Origin: Novosphingobium sp. BW1
GTDB lineage: Bacteria > Pseudomonadota > Alphaproteobacteria > Sphingomonadales > Sphingomonadaceae
Length of the DNA: 64,000 bases
Assembly (NCBI RefSeq): GCF_008107685.1
Contig: NZ_VIRF01000090.1
Span: 1 to 64,000, forward strand
Direction: 5' to 3'
This document shows positions 33,016 to 40,949 of the stretch, in pieces. Below the pieces are notes generated by a model. It saw nothing but the letters and a program-made list of their open reading frames with translations, did not search any database and was not told the DNA's origin. How positions within the stretch are numbered: position 1 is the stretch's first letter; each line of letters starts with the position of its first letter. The position numbers were made by a program, and so were the translations under genes.

Positions 33016-33551
33016 CGATGCTGGCCCGGCGCGAACTGCTCGCCCTCACCGCCGCAGGCATACCGCTCGCGGCGCTGGGCTCCACGCTCCTCGCCTCCGA
33101 TGCGAATGCCGCCACCACACCCACCGCCCTCCTGCATGACGCCACACTTCCCGACGCGCGCCGCTTTGCCACCCGCGCCGCCGAGCTTGGCCAGACCTCG
33201 CAGGCCTTCGCCGGAGACCCCGTGCGCCAGGCTCAGGCGCTATTTGCCCGCCGTCCGCAGATCGTGTTCGGGGTTAGCCGGGCAAGCGACCGCCTGCTCT
33301 TTACCGAGGTCGCGCGCGAGGCAGGTTACGAGGAACTTGTCCAGATTGCCCAGCGCGCCGGATGTATCCACGAGAGCCGCTGCCGAAGCGACGCCGAGGC
33401 CTTCGCCGCCCTCGCCCACGCAAGTGGCTCCAACTGGCCGCGCGCCTTCGCTGAACTGGCCCTCGGCGCAGCGCCGCTAACGGACGCTCTGGAAAAGCAG
33501 GGAGCGGATGCGCCGACCAGCTTCAGCTGGGTACTGCGCCTCAAGGGGTGA
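33012..33551 (+). CDS. Tat-exported protein of unknown function in the flavocytochrome operon
   Basis: A 179-residue protein starting MTMLARRELLALTAAGIPLA, with a twin-arginine and hydrophobic stretch typical of Tat export, then an A-N-A type cleavage region near residue 35. The mature part is alpha-helical and contains the pair C-I-H-E-S-R-C about two thirds along. It overlaps the cytochrome by ATGA, so the three proteins are made together. It may be an assembly factor or a third subunit of the dehydrogenase. No family is recognised. Confidence 0.75.
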   Translation: MTMLARRELLALTAAGIPLAALGSTLLASDANAATTPTALLHDATLPDARRFATRAAELGQTSQAFAGDPVRQAQALFARRPQIVFGVSRASDRLLFTEVAREAGYEELVQIAQRAGCIHESRCRSDAEAFAALAHASGSNWPRAFAELALGAAPLTDALEKQGADAPTSFSWVLRLKG

Positions 33552-33552
33552 T

Positions 33553-33616
33553 CTTGCCCACAAAAAAAGCCCCTTCCGGAACAGCCGTTCCGGAAGGGGC
33601 TTTTTTTGTGGGCAAG
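33553..33616. terminator. Bidirectional terminator with a perfect 30-bp stem
   Basis: Arms 33553-33582 and 33587-33616 are exact inverted repeats around AGCC, with an A7 / T7 pair inside the arms flanking the GC-rich core GCCCCTTCCGGAAC. It serves the plus-strand flavocytochrome operon and the minus-strand NTF2-like gene equally. Confidence 0.9.
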
Positions 33617-33664
33617 AACAAGAGGAATTCCTAGGGGCATCGCCCTGGAACCACTGTTTCTAAT

Positions 33665-34162
33665 TCACTTGCGAATGATCAGCGATTCCGGCCGCTTGCG
33701 CGGCACCCACTTGCCGCGTCCGGGAAACTTGCTGAGAACTTCGCCGTCCCAGAGGCGTACGGTGCGGCGGTGGAAGCGCCAGTTCCCATCCTCGCAGCGC
33801 ACCGCGTGATCGTCGTACCAGCCAGTAAAGCGCAGTAGGTAGGGCGGTTCGTCCTCGCACTCGGTCACGAAGGCGAAGCTGCGCATCTTGACGCTGCCGT
33901 CGGCCTGCGGGCGGAACTGTGTCTGCGTCACGTGGTGCTGGCGTCCCGGAAAACCCGGCGCGTTGCGGTAGTGTTCGGCAATTCCGCGGATACCCTCGTG
34001 CCCTTCCCAGATATCCGGGTCCTCGAACACTTCCTCGACCATGCGCGCGTCTGGCGTGAAGCAGGCGACAAGCGCCTCTACATCGCCCGTGTCCAGCGCC
34101 CAGCTGTAGTCCGCAATCAGATCCTGCAGCGCAAGACGGTCTTCGATCGGCAATTTCGGCAA
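33665..34162 (-). CDS. NTF2/SnoaL-like protein
   Basis: A 165-residue single-domain SnoaL-type protein: LIADYSWALDTGDVEALVAC, FTPDARMVEEVF, and LLRFTGWYDDHAVRCEDGNW near the C-terminus. Members of this fold act as dehydratases, isomerases, cyclases or cofactorless lyases. TTG at 34162 is inferred from GGGAGAG six bases before it; the ATG nearby is in another frame. It is divergent from the NmrA-like gene across site b of the regulon and ends at the strong bidirectional terminator. The reaction is unknown. Confidence 0.75.
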   Translation of the reverse strand: MPKLPIEDRLALQDLIADYSWALDTGDVEALVACFTPDARMVEEVFEDPDIWEGHEGIRGIAEHYRNAPGFPGRQHHVTQTQFRPQADGSVKMRSFAFVTECEDEPPYLLRFTGWYDDHAVRCEDGNWRFHRRTVRLWDGEVLSKFPGRGKWVPRKRPESLIIRK

Positions 34163-34237
34163 GGTATGTCTCTCCCATGTTCGCCCTCTCCGTCCGCCTC
34201 GCGTTTGCGGGCCGGTACGAGGTGCCTTGACGCAACC

Positions 34238-34251
34238 GTAACACTCGTTAC
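34238..34251. promoter_or_regulatory. Regulon palindrome site b, GTAACACTCGTTAC
   Basis: It matches RTAACRNTCGTTAY fully. It lies between the divergent NTF2-like and NmrA-like genes. A TTGACG at 34227-34232 would be a plus-strand -35 box, so the palindrome fills the core promoter. Confidence 0.8.
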
Positions 34252-34308
34252 TTTCTTCCACAAGAACTCCGGGCTGACTCGGAGCGAAATCGGGAAGAGA
34301 GAGGACTC

Positions 34309-35223
34309 TTGGGCAAGATCATTGTCACCGGCGCATCGGGCGCCTTCGGCCACAGCGCAGCGCAGCTTCTCCTGGAGAAATGCGCCGCAGACGACCTCGT
34401 GTTCCTGACACGGACCCCGGGCAAGTTGAAGCACTTTTCCGAGGCTGGCGCGCACGTACGCGCAGCCGACTTCGACGATCCCGCAAGCCTGCCCGCCGCG
34501 ATGGAAGGCGGGGAGCGCATGCTGCTTATCAGCACCGCGCGCGTGGGCACCCGCGTCGGCCAGCACCGAAATGCCGTCGAGGCGGCCGTAGCCGCAGGTG
34601 TGAACCATATCGTCTACACCTCACTCATCGCCGCCGATGCACCCGACAACCCGGCCATCGTCAAGCTCGACCACCGTGCCACCGAGGAGATCATCGAAGC
34701 CTCGGGCGCGGCCTGGACGCACCTGCGCGACAGCCAGTATTCCGAAGCCATCGCGACAGCCATGGTGATCCCGGCCTTGATGAGCGGGCACAAGCCCGAC
34801 AACTGCGCGGACGGCAAGGTCGCCTTCGTCAGCCGCGACGACTGCGTGGCCTCGGCGGTCGGTGTGCTCACTCAGGACGGGCACGCGAATACCGCCTACA
34901 CCCTCACTGGCCCCGAGCTCATCTCGATCCCCGAAGCGCTTGCCATGGCAAGCGAGATCGCGGGCAAGCCGATCGAGGTCGAGCATGTCGATGACGAGGC
35001 CATGTTCGCGTATTTCGATTCGCTGGGCGTGCCGCGTCACGCCTCGGACATCGTACCCGACGGGCCGATCCCCTGGTCGAGCGACGACATGGTGACTTTC
35101 GGGCAGTCAATCCGCGAGGGCTTCTTCGACCTCGCCACGGACCACGTCGAGAAGCTGACCGGAAAGCCCCCGCGATCACTGCGCGAGGTCATGCTGCGGC
35201 ATTGCGAAAGCTGGCCGAAATGA
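34309..35223 (+). CDS. NmrA-like NAD(P)-binding reductase
   Basis: A 304-residue atypical SDR with VTGASGAFGH at the N-terminus and no YxxxK triad. This family includes quinone reductases (QOR2) and the bacterial pinoresinol reductase PinZ and plant phenylcoumaran benzylic ether reductases. Given the surrounding dimer-degrading genes, a benzylic ether or quinone-methide reductase is a real possibility, but QOR2-like quinone reduction cannot be excluded. TTG at 34309 follows GAGAGAGGACTC. Its stop overlaps the next ATG, beginning a four-gene operon that ends with the second dioxygenase. Confidence 0.78.
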   Translation: MGKIIVTGASGAFGHSAAQLLLEKCAADDLVFLTRTPGKLKHFSEAGAHVRAADFDDPASLPAAMEGGERMLLISTARVGTRVGQHRNAVEAAVAAGVNHIVYTSLIAADAPDNPAIVKLDHRATEEIIEASGAAWTHLRDSQYSEAIATAMVIPALMSGHKPDNCADGKVAFVSRDDCVASAVGVLTQDGHANTAYTLTGPELISIPEALAMASEIAGKPIEVEHVDDEAMFAYFDSLGVPRHASDIVPDGPIPWSSDDMVTFGQSIREGFFDLATDHVEKLTGKPPRSLREVMLRHCESWPK

Positions 35224-37418
35224 AGGGTTTTTGCGCGACACTGACCGCCGCCGCGCTGATGCTGAGCGCCTGCTCCGGGTCGACCGGTTCATCCGACAGC
35301 GCCGCAATGGGCGATGACTGGACCACGCCCAAGGGCGGCGCGAACGCTGCGCATTTTTCGGGCCTCACCGACATCACCCCTGGCAATGTAGGGCGCCTGG
35401 GGCTTGCCTGGAGCTATGACCTGGGTTCATCGCGCGTGCAGGAGGCGACCCCGGTCGTCCTCGACGGAGTGATGTACACCTCGGGTAACCTTGGGCGGAC
35501 CTATGCGCTCAACGCCGCGACGGGCGAGAAACTGTGGACCTTCGAGCCCGAGGTTGACATGCAGGCCAACCGCGGCGCCTGCTGCGACCAGGGCAACCGC
35601 GGCGTCGCCGTCGCGAACGGCAAAGTCATGGTCGCCGCGCTTGACGGCTGGCTCTACGCGCTCGACGCCAAGACCGGCCAAGTTGTCTGGAAAGCCGACA
35701 CGATAACCGACCATTCGCGCGGCTACACCATCACCGGCGCGCCCGAAGTGGCCGGGAATCTCGTTCTCATCGGCAACGCGGGCGCAGAATACGACGCGCG
35801 CGGCTATGTGACCGCCTATGACGTTGCGAGCGGTGAACAGGCCTGGCGCTTCTACACCGTGCCGCACGATCCCGCTGAGGGTCCCCAGGAAAATCCCGAG
35901 CTGGAAGAGGCGGTCAAGACCTGGTCGCCCGACAGCCGCTGGGACATTGGCGGGGGCGGCACCGTGTGGGACGCAATCAATTACGACGAACGCTTCGGCA
36001 CCGTCATCATTGGTGTCGGCAATGCCGGTCCTTACAATCTGGAACGCCGCTCACCCGGCGGGGGTGACAACCTCTATGTCGCCTCGCTCGTCGCTCTCGA
36101 CGCCAAGACCGGCCGCGTGAAGTGGCACTACCAGGAAACGCCGGGCGATGCCTGGGACTTCACCTCGACCCAGCCGATCGTCTTTGCCGACATGGAGGTC
36201 GAGGGCGAGATGCGCCCCGTGCTCATCCACGCGCCCAAGAACGGCTACATGTTCGTGCTTGACCGCGAGACCGGAAAGCCCATCGCGATCAACGCCATCG
36301 TGCGCACGAGTTGGGCCGATGGTTATGACATGAAGACCGGGCGCCCCGAGGAAAAGCCCGAAAGCGCCTACTACTGGAAGGGGCCGAAGATCATCTTCCC
36401 TGCCTCGCCCGGCGCGCGCAACTGGTACCCGCCCGCTTATGACCCGGACCGCGAACTCTACTTCGCCTCGGCGCTCGACATGGGCAATCTCATGTTCACG
36501 ACACCCCCGCTCGACCCGGCCGATCCACACCGCAAGAAGGCGCTCAACATCCAGACCGCGCTGCTCTTCACGGCCGATCTCGACAAGTCGATCGCCACTC
36601 TTCCCCCGCCGCTGCAGGACATGGTGAAGGCCCTGCCCGAATGGCAGTGGGTCAAGGACAAGCCCTACTCTTCGCAGATCCGTGCCATCGACCCGCTGAC
36701 CGGCAAGGCGAAATGGGCCGTCGACACAGAAGGCTGGCAGGACCGCCCCGGCGTCATGGCAACGAAGACCGGCATCGTCTTTCACGGCAGCATCGACGGG
36801 CGCTTCATCGCGCGTGACGCCGATACAGGCAGCATCCTGACCGAGATCGACACCGGCACCGCAATCATGGCCGCGCCCATGACCTACCGCGTCGATGGCG
36901 TACAGTACGTCGCGGTCCAGGCGGGCTTTGGCGGCGGTGGCTGGGGCTTCGTCCCGCGCTATTCCGCGCCCTATAAATACGGCAACGCCAACCGCCTGCT
37001 CGTATTCAAGATCGACGGCGAGGAGGTTCCCAAGCCCGATCCTCTGCCCGCCCCGCAAGTTGCGCCCGAGCCGCCCGCGCAGCTGCCCGGCGTCACGCCC
37101 GCGACCATCGCGCGCGGCCAGGCGGTGTTCTTCGGCAACTGCGCGATCTGCCACTCGAACCAAATCATTTCGGGCGTGCCGGACCTGCGCCGCATGCAGC
37201 CCGAGATCCACGAAGCCTTCGACCAGATCGTGCTGGAAGGTGCGTTCCTGCCGATGGGCATGCCACGCTGGGACGATCTCATCAGCAAGGAAGACGCCCA
37301 CGCGATCCACGCCTGGCTGATCGACGAGCAGGCCAAGGTGCGCGAACGCGAGCTAAAGCTGAAGGCCGCAGGCAAGCCGCTCGACGCGCCCAGCCTCACC
37401 ATCCTGTCCAGCTACTGA
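35220..37418 (+). CDS. PQQ-dependent quinohaemoprotein alcohol dehydrogenase, lipoprotein, second copy
   Basis: A 732-residue homologue of the gene at 20755. The lipobox is LSAC (C18), the disulfide pair is C121-C122 in GACCDQGNRG, and the C-terminal cytochrome domain has CAICH (C641, C644, H645) with M681 in GMPRW as likely ligand. It should oxidise an alcohol in the periplasm and feed electrons to the respiratory chain. ATG at 35220 overlaps the NmrA stop (ATGA) and gives a normal lipoprotein signal; a TTG at 35202 is in frame but unlikely. It is followed 17 bp later by the GMC gene. Confidence 0.88.
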   Translation: MKGFCATLTAAALMLSACSGSTGSSDSAAMGDDWTTPKGGANAAHFSGLTDITPGNVGRLGLAWSYDLGSSRVQEATPVVLDGVMYTSGNLGRTYALNAATGEKLWTFEPEVDMQANRGACCDQGNRGVAVANGKVMVAALDGWLYALDAKTGQVVWKADTITDHSRGYTITGAPEVAGNLVLIGNAGAEYDARGYVTAYDVASGEQAWRFYTVPHDPAEGPQENPELEEAVKTWSPDSRWDIGGGGTVWDAINYDERFGTVIIGVGNAGPYNLERRSPGGGDNLYVASLVALDAKTGRVKWHYQETPGDAWDFTSTQPIVFADMEVEGEMRPVLIHAPKNGYMFVLDRETGKPIAINAIVRTSWADGYDMKTGRPEEKPESAYYWKGPKIIFPASPGARNWYPPAYDPDRELYFASALDMGNLMFTTPPLDPADPHRKKALNIQTALLFTADLDKSIATLPPPLQDMVKALPEWQWVKDKPYSSQIRAIDPLTGKAKWAVDTEGWQDRPGVMATKTGIVFHGSIDGRFIARDADTGSILTEIDTGTAIMAAPMTYRVDGVQYVAVQAGFGGGGWGFVPRYSAPYKYGNANRLLVFKIDGEEVPKPDPLPAPQVAPEPPAQLPGVTPATIARGQAVFFGNCAICHSNQIISGVPDLRRMQPEIHEAFDQIVLEGAFLPMGMPRWDDLISKEDAHAIHAWLIDEQAKVRERELKLKAAGKPLDAPSLTILSSY

Positions 37419-37435
37419 CGAAGGAGAGACAGGCC

Positions 37436-39046
37436 ATGGATACCCCTGACATCATTGTCATCGGCGGCGGTTCGGCCGGCGCGGCGATGGCCGGACGCCT
37501 TGCCGAAGGGGGCACCCGCGTGCGCCTCATCGAGGCTGGACGTTCCGACAAGACGCTGAAATCGCGCGTCCCAGCCCTCACCAGCTCGGTTGTTCAGAAC
37601 CCGGACTACGACTGGTGCTACAAGGTCGAGCCTGACCCCTCGCTCGGGGGCCGCACCGATGTGTGGCCGGCAGGCAAGCTCCTGGGCGGGGGCAGTTCGC
37701 TCAACGGGATGATGTTCATCCGCGGGCACAAGTGGGACTACGACCACTGGTCCGAGCTTGGCGCGGCAGGCTGGGACTACCAGAGCGTGCTCCCCTACTT
37801 CCGCCGCATGGAGGACAACGAGCGCGGCCCCGACGCCTGGCGCGGGACGGGTGGGCCCATCGGTGTTTCCGAAGTCCGCTCGCGCTACGCCATCACCGAC
37901 GACTGGATCGCAGCGGCCGAAGCTGCCGGGATCCCGCGCTCGGAGGATCTCAACGGCAAGAGCGCCGAAGGCGTCGACTACGTCCAGGTATCCCAGCGCG
38001 GCGGCCTGCGCTGCTCGACCGCGCGCGGCTACCTGGAGGGGCGCGATTACGACGGACGGCTCAAGGTGGAGCTGGAGTGCCAGGTCCTGCGCATCCTCGT
38101 CGAGGACGGGCGCGCCTGTGGCGTGGTCGTGCGGCAAGATGGCGAGGAACGCACCTGGCGCAGCACGCGCGGTGTGGTCCTGAGCGCCGGTTCGATGAAC
38201 ACGCCCCGCTTGCTCATGCTCTCGGGCATTGGCCCGGCCGAGCATCTGCAGGACATGGGCATCCCCCTCGTGCGCGACCTGCCCGGCGTCGGGCGCAACC
38301 TGCAGGACCATGTCGGGACGCACCTCGTCAACACGGTCTCGGGCACCACGCTCAACGCCGATGCGCAAGGGCTTCGCGGCGCGCTGCAATTGCTCAAGTT
38401 CGCCGCCTTTCGCACAGGCGCCCTGACCACCGGGATCGGCCACGCCCAGGCCTTCGTTCATGGGCGTCCGGGCCTGCCTGCGCCCAACCTGCAGATCTCT
38501 TTTGCCGCCTTCGCCTTCGATTTCGACGAGCAGGGCCGTCTCATGCTGCGCAAGGACGCGGCGGTCTCCACGCTGATCGGCCTCATGCGCCCCTCGGCGC
38601 GCGGGCGCATTACCCTGCGCTCGGCCGATCCGCTGGCGCCCCCGGTGATCACGCACCAGCAACTGGGCAGCGAGGACGACATCGAGCAGATCGTCGAGGG
38701 CATCGCGATTGCGCGCAAGATCATGGAAGCTGCGCCCATGGCCGCGCAGATCACCGGCGAGGTCCGCCCCGGCGCCGCGCTCGATGCGCCCGAGGCCCTG
38801 CGCGAATACGTCAAGCTCGCCTCGATCCCGCTCTACCATCCGGTCGGCACCGCGAAGATGGGCGCGGCCGAGGACCTCATGGCAGTGGTCGATTCCGACC
38901 TGGCCGTCCACGGCGTCGAAGGCCTGTGGGTCGCCGACGCTTCGATCTTCCCGAGCCTGCCTGCCGGCAACACCAACGCGACCGCGATCATGGTCGGCGA
39001 CAAGGGCTCGGACCACGTACTCAAGGCCCTGCGCGCGAACCGCTGA
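37436..39046 (+). CDS. GMC-family FAD oxidoreductase (alcohol oxidase/dehydrogenase)
   Basis: A 536-residue GMC enzyme. FAD is bound by IVIGGGSAGAAMAGRL near the N-terminus; GKLLGGGSSLNGMMFIRGHK is GMC signature 1 and GVVLSAGSMNTPRLLMLSGI signature 2. The catalytic pair is H468 in YHPVGTAKMG and N512 in PAGNTNAT. In SYK-6, GMC enzymes PhcC and PhcD oxidise the gamma-alcohol of phenylcoumaran dimers and HpvZ oxidises beta-hydroxypropiovanillone. This gene lies between a PQQ dehydrogenase and a lignostilbene dioxygenase, which fits a phenylcoumaran or similar route, but which of these it matches is not clear. Confidence 0.86.
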   Translation: MDTPDIIVIGGGSAGAAMAGRLAEGGTRVRLIEAGRSDKTLKSRVPALTSSVVQNPDYDWCYKVEPDPSLGGRTDVWPAGKLLGGGSSLNGMMFIRGHKWDYDHWSELGAAGWDYQSVLPYFRRMEDNERGPDAWRGTGGPIGVSEVRSRYAITDDWIAAAEAAGIPRSEDLNGKSAEGVDYVQVSQRGGLRCSTARGYLEGRDYDGRLKVELECQVLRILVEDGRACGVVVRQDGEERTWRSTRGVVLSAGSMNTPRLLMLSGIGPAEHLQDMGIPLVRDLPGVGRNLQDHVGTHLVNTVSGTTLNADAQGLRGALQLLKFAAFRTGALTTGIGHAQAFVHGRPGLPAPNLQISFAAFAFDFDEQGRLMLRKDAAVSTLIGLMRPSARGRITLRSADPLAPPVITHQQLGSEDDIEQIVEGIAIARKIMEAAPMAAQITGEVRPGAALDAPEALREYVKLASIPLYHPVGTAKMGAAEDLMAVVDSDLAVHGVEGLWVADASIFPSLPAGNTNATAIMVGDKGSDHVLKALRANR

Positions 39047-39131
39047 TGGAACGCGTGATACAACAAACCGGGGTCCCCGGGGAGACACCACCCAAAACAG
39101 GTTCTGGATACATTCTGGAGAGGACGTCACT

Positions 39132-40619
39132 GTGACACAGTTCCCGCAAACCATTCATTTCACCGGCACCAACACCCCCATCGGGGTTGAGTGGTCGGCC
39201 CGTAATCTCGATGTCATCGGCACCATTCCCGAAGAGATCGACGGCGCCTTCTTCCGCGCCGTGCCCGACCCGGCCATGGCTCCCATGTTCGAGGACGAGG
39301 TCGCGCTCTCGGCCGATGGCATGGTCGCCAAGTTCGACATTCGCGGCGGCACCGTCGATTACGCGATCAAGTATGTCGAGACCGAGCGCTACCTGCTCGA
39401 GAAGGAGGCGCGCACGGCGCTCTTCGGGCGCTACCGTAACCCCTACACCGACGATCCCAGCGTCGCGGGCAAGGACCGCACCGTCGCCAATACGACGCCT
39501 GTCTGGCACGGTGGACGCCTGCTCATGACCAAAGAGGACGGCTTGGGCTACGAGGTCGATCCCGAAACGCTCGAGACCATCGGCCGCTTCGATTACTATG
39601 GTGCGCTCAAGTCCGAGACCTTCACCGCCCACCCGCGCATCGATCCCGAGACGGGCGAGATGTTCTTCTTCGGTTACGAGGCTGGCGGCCTTGCCAGCCT
39701 CGATGTGGCCTATGGCATTGCCGACAAGGACGGCAACCTGATCTCGGAGCAGTGGTTCAAGCAGCCCTACTGCTCGACCATCCACGACTTCACGATCACC
39801 GAGAAGTACGCCGTCTTCCCGATCTTTCCGACCACCGCCGATCTCAACCGCCTGAAGGCCGGCGGTGCGCACTGGGCGCACCAGCAGGACCTGGAATCCT
39901 GGGTCGGGATCATGCCGCGCTACGGCAAGGTCGAAGACATGCGCTGGTTCAAGGGGCCCAAGGGTGTCTCGGCCTTCCACTTCCTCAACGCCTACGACGA
40001 TGGCGACCTGGTCCATCTCGACGTGTGCCTGTCCGACACCTGCGCCTTTGGCTTCATGCGCGAGGCGGGCGGCGTCGAACGCGCCCAGCAGAGCATCCAG
40101 GGCGGCATGACCCGCTGGACCTTCGACATGTCCAAACCCGGCGAGGACTTTGAATCGCGCGTCATCGGCCCTCCGGGCGACATGCCGCGCATTCCCGATG
40201 CCAGCCAGGGCCGCATGTACCGCAAGGGCTGGTACCTCACCATCAACCCCGAAGGCGGCCCACCCGTCCCCGGCGGCCCGGTCGGGGTCTCGTTCAACAT
40301 GCTGGTGCAGATCGAGCCGGGCAACGGCCGCATCGAGGCCATGCCGCTCGAACCGGGCATGGCCATCAACGAGCCGGTTCATGTTCCCTCGTCCGATCCG
40401 GACAAGGACGGCTGGCTGCTCATGGTGGTCGACCGCCAGACCGGGGAGAACAGCTTCGATTCCGAGCTCTGGGTAGTCGAGGCCGACGCCGTGGCCAAGG
40501 GACCCATCGCCCGCGTGCCAATGCCCCTGCCCATGCGCGCACAGGTCCACGGATGGTGGGTTTCGCGCGAACAGCTCGACAAGGCCAAGGCCCGCAAGGC
40601 GCAAGGCCTCGCCGCCTGA
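39132..40619 (+). CDS. Lignostilbene-alpha,beta-dioxygenase, second copy
   Basis: A 495-residue carotenoid-oxygenase-family enzyme. Iron ligands are H167, H218, H283 and H473. Tyr101 and Lys134, which hold the phenolic hydroxyl in LsdA, are kept, but position 59 is leucine instead of phenylalanine, so the pocket differs from the first copy. It should cleave a 4-hydroxystilbene-type double bond to two aldehydes. In phenylcoumaran degradation the last dimer is a stilbene cut by such an enzyme. GTG at 39132 follows GGAGAGGACGTCACT. It is the last gene of the NmrA-PQQ-GMC operon. Confidence 0.87.
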   Translation: MTQFPQTIHFTGTNTPIGVEWSARNLDVIGTIPEEIDGAFFRAVPDPAMAPMFEDEVALSADGMVAKFDIRGGTVDYAIKYVETERYLLEKEARTALFGRYRNPYTDDPSVAGKDRTVANTTPVWHGGRLLMTKEDGLGYEVDPETLETIGRFDYYGALKSETFTAHPRIDPETGEMFFFGYEAGGLASLDVAYGIADKDGNLISEQWFKQPYCSTIHDFTITEKYAVFPIFPTTADLNRLKAGGAHWAHQQDLESWVGIMPRYGKVEDMRWFKGPKGVSAFHFLNAYDDGDLVHLDVCLSDTCAFGFMREAGGVERAQQSIQGGMTRWTFDMSKPGEDFESRVIGPPGDMPRIPDASQGRMYRKGWYLTINPEGGPPVPGGPVGVSFNMLVQIEPGNGRIEAMPLEPGMAINEPVHVPSSDPDKDGWLLMVVDRQTGENSFDSELWVVEADAVAKGPIARVPMPLPMRAQVHGWWVSREQLDKAKARKAQGLAA

Positions 40620-40949
40620 TACGCACGCGCTGAGGCGCGATGTCGGGACGTCGTCCGGAAGGAGAGAGGAGGCATCTTTCGGACGACGAAATCGATTGAC
40701 ACCTTAATAACGATCGTTACTAATTTATCCAAGCTGGTAGTCCGGCTGACAGGGGCATTGCTGCCCGGGTCGGGCCTCCTTTTTGCGCAACAACGAAGTC
40801 ACCAACGAAAGACCGTTGGGGCAGGGAGACAGGTGACCGCAAGGAACGCCCGGCAGGGCTTTTTGCGCCGTCACGAGGGGTGAGAAAGGACAGTTACAGT
40901 CCTCCATTCCGCCTGCCCGGCCACCCGCGGTCGAGGGAGAGGAAATTTC
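40620..40949. promoter_or_regulatory. Intergenic region with stem-loop, regulon site c and TonB-receptor promoter
   Basis: No gene was found. A stem with arms CGTCGTCCG (40649-40657) and CGGACGACG (40680-40688) may end the preceding operon but lacks a T-run. TTGACA at 40696-40701 is a good -35 box, and the palindrome ATAACGATCGTTAC at 40707-40720 lies between it and a weak -10 (TAATTT, 40721-40726). The leader to the receptor ATG is about 225 nt and otherwise plain. Confidence 0.7.
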
